58,935 nucleotides of DNA from Chloroflexota bacterium (GCA_022561635.1 JADFQV010000005.1:1-58935); one strand, 5' to 3'. Positions 43,514 to 53,698 are shown, numbered from the stretch's first letter. A program made the numbers and translations. Notes: generated from the sequence alone by a model not told the origin.

Positions 43514-44992
43514 CTACAGAGGCGGAAACTCCTCGTGCCAGGTCGTCGACTGCTCGTAGGCGTGGGCGACCCGGAACATCGTCGCCTCGTCGAACGGCTT
43601 GGCGATGACCTGCAGGCCGATCGGCAGCCGCGCGCCGTCGTCGGCCGTCGTAAATCCGCAGGGCACGGAGATGCCCGGCAGGCCGGCGATGCTGACCGGG
43701 ATGGTCAAGACGTCGTTGAGATACATCTGCAACGGGTCGTCGGTCTTCTCGCCGATCTTGAACGCCGCCGTCGGTGTCACCGGCGCCACCAGCACGTCGT
43801 GCTTCTCGAACGCCGCGTCGAACTCGCGCCGGATCAGCGTTCGCACCTTCTGCGCCTTCACGTAGTAGGCATCGTAATAGCCGGTGGAGAGCGCGTACGT
43901 GCCGATCATGATGCGCCGCTTCACTTCCTCGCCGAAGCCGTACTGGCGGGTGCCCTCCATGTCGGCCCACATCGATCCGCCTTCGTCGTACGAGAATCCG
44001 TACTTCACGCCATCGTAGCGTGCCAGGTTCGCCGACGCTTCCGACGGCGCGATGATGTAGTAGACCGAGAGCGCGTGCGCGGTGGAGGGCAGCGAGACGT
44101 CCGTGTCGATCTCCGCGCCGAGGCCCTCCAGCTGGGCGATCGCCTTCTCCACGGCCTCACGCACGTCGCTGTCCATGCCCTCGACGAAGTACTCGCGCGG
44201 CACGCCGACGCGCAGACCCTTGACGCCATCGCCGATCGTAGCGTTGTAGTCCGGCACTTCGATCGGCACCGAGGTCGAGTCGCGTTGGTCGTGGCCAGCG
44301 ATCGCCTGCAGCACGGTCGCGGCGTCGCGGACGGAGCGGGTAAGCGCCCCGATCTGGTCGAGCGATGAGCCGAACGCGATAAGGCCGTAGCGTGAGACGC
44401 GTCCGTATGTCGGCTTGAGGCCGACGACGCCGCTCAGCGCCCCGGGCTGGCGCACTGAGCCGCCCGTGTCGGAGCCCAGCGCCCAGTAGGCCATGCCTGA
44501 GGCGACAGCCGCCGCCGACCCGGCCGAGGAGCCGCCCGGCACGCGGTCGAGCGCCCAGGGGTTGTGCGTCGGGCCGTAGGCAGAGTTTTCGCCGGACGAG
44601 CCCATGGCAAACTCGTCCATGTTCGTCTTGCCGACCATCACGAAGCCGGTTTCCTTGAGCAGTGTGATCACGTTCGCGTCGTAAACAGGCACAAACGGCT
44701 CCAGGATGCGCGACCCGGCCGTCGTGCGGACGCCCTTCGTGACGATGGCGTCCTTGATCGCCGCCGGGATGCCCGTCAGCGGGTTCTCCTCGCCGTCCGC
44801 GATCATCTGGTCGGCGCGCGCGGCCTGCGCCAACGCCTCCTCTTCCGATTCCGTGATGAAGGCGTTGACCTGCTCGTTTACGGCGCGCATGCGCTCGAAC
44901 GTGGCCTGCGTCAACTCGACCGAGGACACTTTGCCCCCGCGCAGAAGGCCGGCCGCCTGGTGCATCGTCAGGCGCAGGACGTCGTCGGCCAT
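43514..44992 (-). CDS. gatA: Asp/Glu-tRNA(Asn/Gln) amidotransferase subunit A
   Basis: GIPAAIKDAIVTKGVRTTAGSRIL, GKTNMDEFAMGSSGENSAYGPTHNPW, VPGGSSAGSAAAVASG. Confidence 0.96.
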   Translation of the reverse strand: MADDVLRLTMHQAAGLLRGGKVSSVELTQATFERMRAVNEQVNAFITESEEEALAQAARADQMIADGEENPLTGIPAAIKDAIVTKGVRTTAGSRILEPFVPVYDANVITLLKETGFVMVGKTNMDEFAMGSSGENSAYGPTHNPWALDRVPGGSSAGSAAAVASGMAYWALGSDTGGSVRQPGALSGVVGLKPTYGRVSRYGLIAFGSSLDQIGALTRSVRDAATVLQAIAGHDQRDSTSVPIEVPDYNATIGDGVKGLRVGVPREYFVEGMDSDVREAVEKAIAQLEGLGAEIDTDVSLPSTAHALSVYYIIAPSEASANLARYDGVKYGFSYDEGGSMWADMEGTRQYGFGEEVKRRIMIGTYALSTGYYDAYYVKAQKVRTLIRREFDAAFEKHDVLVAPVTPTAAFKIGEKTDDPLQMYLNDVLTIPVSIAGLPGISVPCGFTTADDGARLPIGLQVIAKPFDEATMFRVAHAYEQSTTWHEEFPPL

Positions 44993-44994
44993 CG

Positions 44995-45285
44995 CTACTC
45001 TTCCAGAACGGCGCGAACGCGGAAGTAGCCGTTCTCCTGGGCTGGGGCGTTGGCGAGGATATCGGCGTGGCTGGTGCAGGGCGCCGTCTCGTCGGCGCGC
45101 AGCACGTTGTGCAGGTCAAGGGCGTACGCCGTCGGCGGGACGCCGTCCGTGTCGACCTGCTTTAGCTCCTCGAAGTAGTCGAGGATCGACGAAAGCTGGC
45201 CGCTGAAGCGCTCGACATCTTCATCGCTGACCCCGAGGCGCGCCAGAAGAGCGATATGGCGTACTTCGTCCGGCGTCAGTGACAT
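44995..45285 (-). CDS. gatC: Asp/Glu-tRNA(Asn/Gln) amidotransferase subunit C
   Basis: MSLTPDEVRHIALLARLGVSDEDVERFSGQLSSILDYFEELKQVDTDGV. Confidence 0.93.
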   Translation of the reverse strand: MSLTPDEVRHIALLARLGVSDEDVERFSGQLSSILDYFEELKQVDTDGVPPTAYALDLHNVLRADETAPCTSHADILANAPAQENGYFRVRAVLEE

Positions 45286-45375
45286 GGCTCCCCGATTATC
45301 GGTCGGGCATGCCGCCAGTCGCAAGCCGCAGGGCCGCTGGCCGCTCACTCACCCATCCTGCTACGCTGAATCGGT

Positions 45376-46119
45376 ATGCCGAAAGGAACGCCGGCCGAGG
45401 CGACCGACAAACGCGCGATCCGCGGCCATGCCAGCCAGATCTGGACGCCGGGGCTGGAGCGCCGCCTCGCCCTGACGCGCCGCCACGTGCCGTTGGAGGG
45501 GAAGCGCATCCTGGACGCCGGCTGTGGCGTTGGCGCCTTCGTGCGGCGCCTGCGCGAGTTCACGCCGGACGTCCAGGGCTTCGACATCGAGCGGGAGAGT
45601 GTCCTGCGCGGCATCGAGGAGGTGCCGGGCCTGAGCGTGGCGGTGGCGGAGCACCTGCCGTACCGGGACGGTGCGTTCGACGTCATCCTCATGCACGAGG
45701 TGCTCGAGCACGTAGACGACGATCTCGCATCGCTGCGCGAAATGCGTAGAGTGCTGGCGCCCGGCGGCCGGCTGGTTGTCTTTTGCCCGAATCGGCTCTA
45801 CCCGTTCGAGACGCACGGCATCTTCATCGGCAAGAAGTATTTCTTCGGAAACTGGCCGCTCGTGAACTACTTGCCGGACGTCCTGCGCAACCGCCTCGTG
45901 CCGCACGCCCGCGTCTACACGAAGGGCAAGCTGCGCCGTATCTACCGCAAGGCGGGCTTCCGCGCTCAGGTGCATTCGTTTATATACCCCGGTTTCGACC
46001 ACATAATGGCGCGCCGCAGCTACGTGGGGCGTGCCTTGCGCTGGCTCCTATATCCGCTCGAAAATAGCGGACTCCGAATCTTTGGCCTCTCTCACTTCGT
46101 TGTACTAGTACCGAAATAG
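45376..46119 (+). CDS. Class I SAM-dependent methyltransferase
   Basis: KRILDAGCGVGAFVRRLREFTPDVQGFDIE, FDVILMHEVLEHVDDDLASLREMRRVLAPGGRLVVFCPN. Confidence 0.92.
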   Translation: MPKGTPAEATDKRAIRGHASQIWTPGLERRLALTRRHVPLEGKRILDAGCGVGAFVRRLREFTPDVQGFDIERESVLRGIEEVPGLSVAVAEHLPYRDGAFDVILMHEVLEHVDDDLASLREMRRVLAPGGRLVVFCPNRLYPFETHGIFIGKKYFFGNWPLVNYLPDVLRNRLVPHARVYTKGKLRRIYRKAGFRAQVHSFIYPGFDHIMARRSYVGRALRWLLYPLENSGLRIFGLSHFVVLVPK

Positions 46120-46148
46120 CACCACACGAAGATTCAGACAGGATACGA

Positions 46149-48701
46149 ATGGCCAGGATATATCGCGTTCGCCGCAAGCGGGCACGACAGGTAAACGTGC
46201 GGCGCGGCCGCACCTTTCGCTCTCGATTGACGTCGTTCCTCACGTTAATGCTCTTCGTGGGCGTCCTCGGCATGATCGCCATCGGCGTTGCCAGCTTCTT
46301 CGTCTACCAGGGCTACGCTAACGACCTGCGCGAGCCCCAAGAAGTGATCAACTCGAACAGCATCGGGTCGAGCATCATCTACGACCGTAACGGTACCAAG
46401 CTGTACGAGTACGTCCCAGAGTTCGAGGGGCTGCGCGATCCGGTGCCCCTGGCCGAGATCTCGCCGTACCTCCTCGCCGCCACGATCGCCACGGAGGACG
46501 CCAGTTTCTACGAAAACCCGGGCGTCAACTTCAAGGGCCTTGCCCGCGCCGCCTGGGAGAACCTGACGCCGTTCGGCCCCGGCCTCTTTGAAGGCAGTGG
46601 CGGAAGCTCCATCACTCAGCAACTCGCACGCAACATCTACATCGACTTTGACGAGAGATCGGCGCGTGGAAGAACAGGAGTCGAGCGTAAGATCAAGGAG
46701 ACGGTGATCGCCTTCGAGCTCAAACAGAACTACTCCGACGATCAGATCCTGGAGTGGTACCTGAACCAGATCTTCTATGGCGCAAACGCCTACGGTGCCG
46801 AGGCCGCCGCCAACCGGTTCTTCGCCAAGGACGCCAAAGATCTGACGCTCGCCCAGGCCGCGCTCCTGGCGGGACTCCCACAGGCGCCCGGCGACTATGA
46901 CCCCACTAACTCCGACAAGCTCCCCCTCGCCAAGGCCCGCCAGCTCGTGGTGCTGGACCTGATGATCGAGCACCTGAGCGAAGTGAACTCGATCCCGACC
47001 TTCGGCGAAAAGGAAAACCCGTTGCTCACACTCACCGTTGCCGAGATCGAAGCCGCAAAAGACGAACCGTTGGACTACGTCTACACATCGATCGACATCC
47101 TTGCGCCGCACTGGGTCTGGTACGTCGAGGACCAGGTGACGAGGATGTGCCACGCCGGGCTGTTTGAGCCGCCCGGCGAGATCTCCTGCGACAAGGTCGT
47201 GCGCCAGGGCGGCCTCCGCATCACCTCAACTATCGACCTTGGCCTCAGCTCGATTGCCGAGCGGATCATCGACGAAGAGCTCACGCGAACCGAGGCGCAG
47301 TACGGCGGCCACAACGGCTCGCTCGTGGCGATCCGCCCGGGTACCGGCGAGATCCTCGCCTACGCCGGGAGCCGCGATTACGATCGTGAAGACATCGCCG
47401 GCGAGGTCGACATTGCCCGCTCTCTACAGTCGCACGGTTCGACGATGAAGGTGTTCACGTATCTCAAGGCGTTCGAGGACGGCTGGGTACCTTCGACCTT
47501 CGTGGAAGATAAGAAACTCGTACTGGATGTCGGCGGTCAGCCGCGCGCCGTCAACAACTGGAACAACGCCTTCCTGGGCAAGATCACGGTCCGCAAGGGC
47601 CTTTCGGAGTCGGTCAACACCGCCGCCGTGCGCACGCTGATTGACGTGGGCGAAGACCGCATGCGCGAACTCGCTCACCGCATGGGCATCACGGACCTCC
47701 GCCAGGGCGATTGCGGTCCCACGATCACGCTTGGCGCCTGCGAAGTGAAGCTGATCGACCAGACGTTCGCCTACGCCGTGCTCGCTAACAACGGCACGAT
47801 GATCGGCCGCCCGACGTCCGAAGACCTGCCTTCTGACTACCGCCAGCTCGACCAGGTTTCCGTGCTCCTGATCACGGATAGCGGCGGGAACCCCGTCTAC
47901 ACCTTCAGCAACCCCGAAGAAGTGCAGGTGGTCGAGCCTGCCTACGCCTACATGGTCACCGACATCCTCTCCCGAGACGCGATCAATTGGAGCCGGCTGA
48001 CGATCGACCGTCCGGCTGCCTCCAAGACGGGAACCAGCGAAGAGTATCGTGACGGCGTGCTGATGGGCTACACGCCGGACCTGGCCGTCGGCGTCTGGAT
48101 GGGCAACGCCGACAACTCGCCGATGGCCGTGGGCACGTACTCGTCCGTCGGCTCGGGGCCCATCTGGCGTATCTTCATGGAGGAAGCACACGCTTACCTC
48201 GAGCTGGAGCCGCGACCCTTTGAACAACCCGACGATGTCGTGGTCATCAGCTGCGGCGGTCGAAGCGAAATCTTCAAAAACGAAACGCCGACCGTCAAGT
48301 CTGGTGGCTGCAGGGGCCCAGCCGGTTCCGTCGGCGCGACCGCGACGCCATCACCGAAGGGCCCGAGGTTCCCGCCGACTGCCGGCGACCCCACAGCGAC
48401 GCCGACGCCGGGCGCGCCCACTGTCTTCTACTACACCGTCCGCGAGGGTGACACGATTGAGTTCATCGCGACGCTATTCGTCGTCGACGTCGATGACCTG
48501 CGCAAAGCGAACGGCCTCGTCGAAGGCGAGCCCGTCTACGCTGGCGACGTGCTCATCATTCCGGGACAGACGCAGTCCGACCCCATCCCGGATCTTGGGC
48601 CCGAGCCGGATCCCCAACCGGAACCTGAGCCCGAGCCTGAACCCGAGCCCGAACCCGAGCCCGAGCCCGAACCTGAGCCCGACTCGAATTTCGCGCCCTA
48701 G
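46149..48701 (+). CDS. Class A penicillin-binding protein (PBP1A-like) with C-terminal LysM domain and EP-repeat tail
   Basis: TIATEDASFYENPGVNFKGLARA, GGSSITQQLARN, EWYLNQIFYGANAYG; GSTMK, SESVN, KTGTS; YYTVREGDTIEFIATLFVVDVDDLRKANGL. Confidence 0.94.
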   Translation: MARIYRVRRKRARQVNVRRGRTFRSRLTSFLTLMLFVGVLGMIAIGVASFFVYQGYANDLREPQEVINSNSIGSSIIYDRNGTKLYEYVPEFEGLRDPVPLAEISPYLLAATIATEDASFYENPGVNFKGLARAAWENLTPFGPGLFEGSGGSSITQQLARNIYIDFDERSARGRTGVERKIKETVIAFELKQNYSDDQILEWYLNQIFYGANAYGAEAAANRFFAKDAKDLTLAQAALLAGLPQAPGDYDPTNSDKLPLAKARQLVVLDLMIEHLSEVNSIPTFGEKENPLLTLTVAEIEAAKDEPLDYVYTSIDILAPHWVWYVEDQVTRMCHAGLFEPPGEISCDKVVRQGGLRITSTIDLGLSSIAERIIDEELTRTEAQYGGHNGSLVAIRPGTGEILAYAGSRDYDREDIAGEVDIARSLQSHGSTMKVFTYLKAFEDGWVPSTFVEDKKLVLDVGGQPRAVNNWNNAFLGKITVRKGLSESVNTAAVRTLIDVGEDRMRELAHRMGITDLRQGDCGPTITLGACEVKLIDQTFAYAVLANNGTMIGRPTSEDLPSDYRQLDQVSVLLITDSGGNPVYTFSNPEEVQVVEPAYAYMVTDILSRDAINWSRLTIDRPAASKTGTSEEYRDGVLMGYTPDLAVGVWMGNADNSPMAVGTYSSVGSGPIWRIFMEEAHAYLELEPRPFEQPDDVVVISCGGRSEIFKNETPTVKSGGCRGPAGSVGATATPSPKGPRFPPTAGDPTATPTPGAPTVFYYTVREGDTIEFIATLFVVDVDDLRKANGLVEGEPVYAGDVLIIPGQTQSDPIPDLGPEPDPQPEPEPEPEPEPEPEPEPEPEPDSNFAP
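48601..48690 (+). repeat. Coding low-complexity repeat (gagcccgaacct units, EPEPEP)
   Basis: Encodes EPEPEPEPEPEPEPEP tail. Confidence 0.9.
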
Positions 48702-48816
48702 GCCGTGATCGTGCCTGTCCCCTTCGCCGGTGACTGAATCGTCCTCCGCTTGCTGCAACGACTTGCCGGGCAGTAGCCTAGCTTCGATATGAACCGCACA
48801 GCGGGAAGTCCCGCCT

Positions 48817-49776
48817 GTGGGTGAAGAAGACCGCGGCCGCTCATTCATCCGCCGCCAGCGCCCCGATCTGGGCGACGAGGGGCGCCGGGTCGAGGAACCT
48901 GAGCCTCAGGACGAGAGCCAGCGCCCAGTCGAGGAACCAGAGCGACCACCGCGGGAAGCAAGCGATCGAATCGTCGTCCCCCACCAGGAGCGCGACCGGC
49001 GCGATTCGCCCGTCGATGTCGAGCTGAGAGAAGTGCGTTGGGGGGCGACCTCGCGAGGTGCCTACCTCCGCGTCGTTCCCTCACAGCAGCGCTTCACGCG
49101 CGTCGGCGCCGGCCACATCGCGGCGACCCGCGTCGGCAGCCGTCCCGTCGGCCGCGTCGAGCGGATCGTGCAGGCCGTCAAAGGAACGGTGCTTGGCAGC
49201 CCAATCGCGACCGCGCAGTCGATCCATGAGCGGCTGACGAAGCTTAAAGCGCTCGCCATCCTCGGCTCAGATCCGCTCTCGTCCTCCGCTTACGCCACGG
49301 AAGAGGCGCTGATCCTGCTCACCTTCGCCGGAGCAGCGGGCCTCGACTACCTTCTGCCCATCGGTTTCGTGGTCGCTGCTTTGCTGATCCTCGTCATGAT
49401 GTCTTACCGGCAGACGATCAAGGCCTATCCAGGCGGGGGCGGCGCCTACGCCGTCTCTCACGACAACCTGGGCCGATACCCCGGTCTCGTCGCCGCCGGC
49501 GCGGCACGTCGGGCATCAGGTCGTTCCAGCATCGAGTCACCATACCGCGCTTTCGCCGGGCCCATGCTGGCCTACATCGATAGCCTGGAGCGCGCCGAAG
49601 GGGGCGCTCCGATCACGGTCATCCTGCCCGGCTTCCGGGCGCACCACTGGTGGGAGAGCCTCCTCCACAACCAGGCGATCCGTCGCCTGCGCCCGTTCCT
49701 CGACGAGCACGAGAACGTCCGCATCCTGGACTTCGACTACGACGTGCGCCTGCCTGACCGGGCGCCGCCGGACTAG
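48817..49776 (+). pseudogene. APC-family permease with apparent internal deletion of the transmembrane core
   Basis: N-terminal TMs (LTKLKALAILGSDPLSSSAYATEEALILL...YRQTIKAYPGGGGAYAVSHDNLGRYPGLVAAGA) joined directly to the C-terminal cytosolic domain (AGPMLAYIDSLERAEGGAPITVILPGFRAHHWWESLLHNQAIRRL). Confidence 0.72.
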
Positions 49777-50999
49777 CCGCCGCCGAGGAGCCGGTCAAGG
49801 TCCGCCTGCGACGTGATCGCTGAAGCCTGCCGCACGAACTCGCCGGGCGATCCCGCCCTCTCCAGGAGCGCCGCCAGCTTGGGGCCGATCGGGTCGATCG
49901 AGGCCGGCGTATCCGCATAGAATCCGTAGAATGCGAAGTAGGCTTGGTTCAGCCGGCGGATGTAGCGGCCCTTCGCCTCGAACTCATCGCGCTTGCGCTC
50001 CATCAGCGCCTCTGCCTCCTCGATCCGGCCGGCCGCCAGCAGTTCCTCGACGTCCAAGCGCAGCGCCCGCATCTCGGCGCCGAAGTCGAACGGATCATCC
50101 AGCGGGTCCGGCGCCGCTGACGGCGTCGGGCTCTGGCCGGGCGTCGGTGGCGGTTCAGCCTCCAACGGGCCGTATTTCTCGAAGTATAGGCGCGCCAGCT
50201 CGCTCCCGGCGATGTTGGCGACGCTCTCGTTCAGCGTGCGGGACTCGCCGCCCTTGATGTAGGTGCGGCCCAGTGGGAAGAAGATCAGGTACTGGTGCAG
50301 CCACTCGTGGAACACCGTATCGACGAGGCGTTCGTAGGAGCGGCCCTCCCTGATCACGCTCGGGTACGTCGCCACGCCACCCGTCGTCACGACCAGCGCC
50401 GAGACGTCGGGGTCGTCGGCCTCGACGCCGGCCTCGATAGCGAGCGCCGTCTCGCTCGAGAGACCGGGCGTCAGCAGGTACGACTCGTCCAGATCGATGC
50501 GCTCGCGCGGCGACACTGCGAGGACGCGCGGCGGCGGGTCGATCTCGAAGTCGACCGGCGGGAAGATGAGCCCGAGGTCGCTGAAGAGCGGCGGCTCCAG
50601 CGCCAGGTTCTGCTCCTCCAGCACGGACGTCACGCGCCCTTCGATGATGTCCTCGACGCGCGCTTCCAGGCCGCCTCGTTCGTCCTCGGCTCGCGCCAGC
50701 GCGTCTGAGCCCGGCGCCTCGTTGGCCAGCCGGTCGATCTCGTCGCCCAACTCGAAGTATCGATGCAGCGCTCCGTCATCGCTGCCTTCCTCGTCGCGGA
50801 AGACGCCGCCGATCTTATACAGCCACTTCTGTGGGAGGTGCTTCAGCTCCCACGTGACCAGGTTGAACGAGTTGCGGTTAGCCGCCGCCTCGGCCGCGTC
50901 CGACGGCCCTGTCGCCTCGAAAACCACCGCGGCGCCCACGAGCGCAAAAGCGGCGAGCAGCGTCAGACAGGCGGCGTATGCCGCGATCACGTTTCGCAT
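49773..50999 (-). CDS. Membrane-anchored putative gluzincin-type metallopeptidase (unnamed family)
   Basis: N-terminal TM; LVDTVFHEWLHQYLIFFPLG (HExxH) and downstream NESVANIAGSELA. Confidence 0.75.
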   Translation of the reverse strand: MRNVIAAYAACLTLLAAFALVGAAVVFEATGPSDAAEAAANRNSFNLVTWELKHLPQKWLYKIGGVFRDEEGSDDGALHRYFELGDEIDRLANEAPGSDALARAEDERGGLEARVEDIIEGRVTSVLEEQNLALEPPLFSDLGLIFPPVDFEIDPPPRVLAVSPRERIDLDESYLLTPGLSSETALAIEAGVEADDPDVSALVVTTGGVATYPSVIREGRSYERLVDTVFHEWLHQYLIFFPLGRTYIKGGESRTLNESVANIAGSELARLYFEKYGPLEAEPPPTPGQSPTPSAAPDPLDDPFDFGAEMRALRLDVEELLAAGRIEEAEALMERKRDEFEAKGRYIRRLNQAYFAFYGFYADTPASIDPIGPKLAALLERAGSPGEFVRQASAITSQADLDRLLGGG

Positions 51000-51044
51000 C
51001 GTCCTATTGTGATACGTCCGCGACCGGTTTGGCGCGCCTAACGG

Positions 51045-52103
51045 CTACTCGCCGCCGTCGTACGCCTGGAAGTCCTCCGTGAAGACGACGGATAAGTCCG
51101 CGATCTCTCGTGGCAGACTCTCGTGCTCGATCAGGAAGTCGTGCAGATCTTGCCACTGCGCCAGCGTTTGCCCGCCGACGCCCAGGTTCTCGTAGACGGC
51201 GCCCGTTTGCGCCATCTCAAGCTCGGTGTCCAGCATGAAGCGCTGATGTTCGCGGTCCTCCTGCGGTGCGTACAACAGCACGATGTCGATCGCCTCTTCG
51301 CGGTTCGCGTCGGCGTAGGCGATTCCGCGCAGGACGGCGCGCGTGAAGCGGGCCGTGATGTCCGGGTTCTCGGCCGCGTACTCGGGCGTCGTTACGTACG
51401 ACAGGCCGAGAGTCGGCGCACCGTAGTCGGCGGCCGTGAAGACGATGGTCTCGAAGCCTAGACGGCTCAGCGTGTCCGGCTCGTTGGCGATGAACACGGG
51501 GAAGATGTCGACGACCCCTTCAGTTAGCAGCTGCGGCTCGAAGCCGACTCGGACTTCCTCTACTTCGGAGCGTTCGAGACTGTTCGCCTCGAGGATCGCC
51601 AGGTAGTCCGGCGGCACGTCGCTGCCCTTGTAGCCGGCGATCTTGCCGGCCCAGTCGGCCGGCGACTCAATGCCGGAGTCTGCCAGCACCGCGAAACCCT
51701 GCTGGCCGGTCTGGCCGATCAGCGCCAGCGAGACCACCTCGATCACCGGGTCGCCCGTCCACTTCTCCAGGAGCGCCGTGGCGTCGGACGTCGAGAACTG
51801 CACCTGGCCCGTGGCGAGCAGCCGGAAGTTGTCGCCGGGCGTGGCGACGTGCTGGATCTCTACCTCCAGGTTCTCGTCGGCGAAGAAGCCCTTCTCCTGC
51901 GCCACGTACGCGCCGACGAACGGCAGGTTTGCCTGTGGCTTGAAGCCGGCCATGAACGTCACCTCGTCCGGGGCGGCGACGGTCGCGCTGATCGCGTTTG
52001 GCCCCGGAGTTTCGCTGGCATCGTCGTCATCGTTGCAGGCGGCGAAGGCGACGATCGCGAATAGCGCCGCTAGCAGGACGGCTGCAAATCCATAGTTCTT
52101 CAT
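51045..52103 (-). CDS. ABC transporter substrate-binding lipoprotein, NMT1/THI5 family
   Basis: Lipobox FAACND; ANLPFVGAYVAQEKGFFADENLEVEIQHV. Confidence 0.93.
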   Translation of the reverse strand: MKNYGFAAVLLAALFAIVAFAACNDDDDASETPGPNAISATVAAPDEVTFMAGFKPQANLPFVGAYVAQEKGFFADENLEVEIQHVATPGDNFRLLATGQVQFSTSDATALLEKWTGDPVIEVVSLALIGQTGQQGFAVLADSGIESPADWAGKIAGYKGSDVPPDYLAILEANSLERSEVEEVRVGFEPQLLTEGVVDIFPVFIANEPDTLSRLGFETIVFTAADYGAPTLGLSYVTTPEYAAENPDITARFTRAVLRGIAYADANREEAIDIVLLYAPQEDREHQRFMLDTELEMAQTGAVYENLGVGGQTLAQWQDLHDFLIEHESLPREIADLSVVFTEDFQAYDGGE

Positions 52104-52115
52104 GCGTGAGTTCTC

Positions 52116-52907
52116 CTAACGGGTGCTCCGGACGGACTCGTGCCAGAACAGCACTCGGCGCTCCAGCAGAGATAGGGCGATGTTGATAGCGACGCCGATC
52201 AGCGCCAGCACGGCGATCGCCGAGAAAAGCTCCGGCGTGCGCAGGTTTTGAGCCGCCGAATAGACGACGAAGCCAAGGCCGCGGTTGCCGGTAAACCACT
52301 CGGCTATGACAGCGCCGACGAGCGCCAGCGGATAGGTGATGCGCAAAGCGCTGAACAGGTACGGCAGCGAGCTTGGGACGCGTAGCTTCCAGAAGATGCT
52401 CCACGACGAGGCACGCAGTGAGCGCATGAACTCCAGCGCTCCGGAGTCCACGTCCCGGAAGCCGATGAGGGCGTTGACGAGCATCGGGAAGAAGCAGAGC
52501 AGGGCGGCGAGGAAGATCTTTGGCGTCGTGCCGAACCCGAAGATTATGATCAACACCGGCGCGATCGCCACCAGTGGCGTCACCTTCATGGCGATCGCCA
52601 GCGGCAGCAGCCCGCGCTCCACGGTGCGTGAGTGCGCCATGATCACGGCCAGCGTGATCGCGACCGCCGACCCGGCGATCAGCCCGAGCGTCGCCTCGTA
52701 CAGCGTCCACCAGCCTTGCTCCCAGAAGTAGCCTGGATCGTCAAAGAAGCGCTCCCAGACGTCGGACGGCGCAGGAACCACCAGTATCGAGACGTCTCGC
52801 CAGGCGATGTACGCCTCCCAGAGGCCGATCACGACCGCGAAGGCGATCGCCGGCGGCAGCCCGTAAACGACGACGCCCCGCAGGATGCCGCGCAGGCGCT
52901 CGCTCAC
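52116..52907 (-). CDS. ABC transporter permease (NitT/TauT/ThiX type)
   Basis: TM-rich, LGLIAGSAVAITLAVIMAHSRTVERGLLPLAIAMKVTPLVAIAPVLIIIFGFGTTPKIFLAALLCFFPMLVNALIGF. Confidence 0.94.
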   Translation of the reverse strand: MSERLRGILRGVVVYGLPPAIAFAVVIGLWEAYIAWRDVSILVVPAPSDVWERFFDDPGYFWEQGWWTLYEATLGLIAGSAVAITLAVIMAHSRTVERGLLPLAIAMKVTPLVAIAPVLIIIFGFGTTPKIFLAALLCFFPMLVNALIGFRDVDSGALEFMRSLRASSWSIFWKLRVPSSLPYLFSALRITYPLALVGAVIAEWFTGNRGLGFVVYSAAQNLRTPELFSAIAVLALIGVAINIALSLLERRVLFWHESVRSTR

Positions 52908-53692
52908 GCCGCCGCTCCGTCAAGCAGGCCGCGCAGGTGGTCTGCGTAGTCCAGGAACGGCGCGCTGCGTTCGATCTCCTGCGTCCGTGGCCGCGGCAGC
53001 TCGACCGCGGCGTCCGCGACGACGCGCCCGGGTCGGCCGTTGATCACGATGATCCGATCGGACATCACGATCGCCTCGGTGATCGAGTGCGTTACGAAGA
53101 GAACAGTCTTGCGCGCTGCCGCCTTCGCTTGCGAGGCCCAGATGCGCAGCAGCTCGTATCGCATCGCCGAGCGCGTGATCTCGTCCAGCGCACCGAACGG
53201 CTCGTCCATCAGCAGCAGCGTCGGATCGACGGCCAGCGCCCGGGCGATCGCCACGCGCTGCGCCATGCCGCCCGAGAGTTGATGCGGGTAATAGTCGCGG
53301 AACTCGTCGAGGCCGACGAGGTTGAGCAGCGACTCGGCCTCCGTGCTTCGCCGCCGACCGCGGTCGATCTCCAGAGGCAGGCGCACGTTGGCGGCGACCG
53401 TTCGCCATGGCAGCAGCGCCGGCTCCTGGAAGACGATGCCAATGTCATGCCGTCGCTGGGCTTCGCGCGGCCCGGCGCCGTCAATACGTACTGAACCCAC
53501 CGACGGCTCCAGCAGGCCGCCGACGATCCGCAGCAGCGTCGACTTGCCGCAGCCGCTTGGCCCGATGATCGACGTGAACTGGCCGTGCGGCACGTCGATC
53601 GACACGTCATCGAGGACGTGCAGGGGTTCGCGGCCGTCCGTAAAGACGTGGGACAGACCTTGTAGCGAGACGTGCTGGGTTTCGTTGGCCAT
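52904..53692 (-). CDS. ABC transporter ATP-binding protein
   Basis: [57 protein letters not shown]; start MANETQ at 53692. Confidence 0.96.
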   Translation of the reverse strand: MANETQHVSLQGLSHVFTDGREPLHVLDDVSIDVPHGQFTSIIGPSGCGKSTLLRIVGGLLEPSVGSVRIDGAGPREAQRRHDIGIVFQEPALLPWRTVAANVRLPLEIDRGRRRSTEAESLLNLVGLDEFRDYYPHQLSGGMAQRVAIARALAVDPTLLLMDEPFGALDEITRSAMRYELLRIWASQAKAAARKTVLFVTHSITEAIVMSDRIIVINGRPGRVVADAAVELPRPRTQEIERSAPFLDYADHLRGLLDGAAA

Positions 53693-53698
53693 GCCGAA

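Noticed and set aside
41059-44368. Long plus-strand ORFs opposite the aminotransferase, D-threonine-aldolase-like gene and gatA
   Set aside because: Antisense shadows without recognisable domains.
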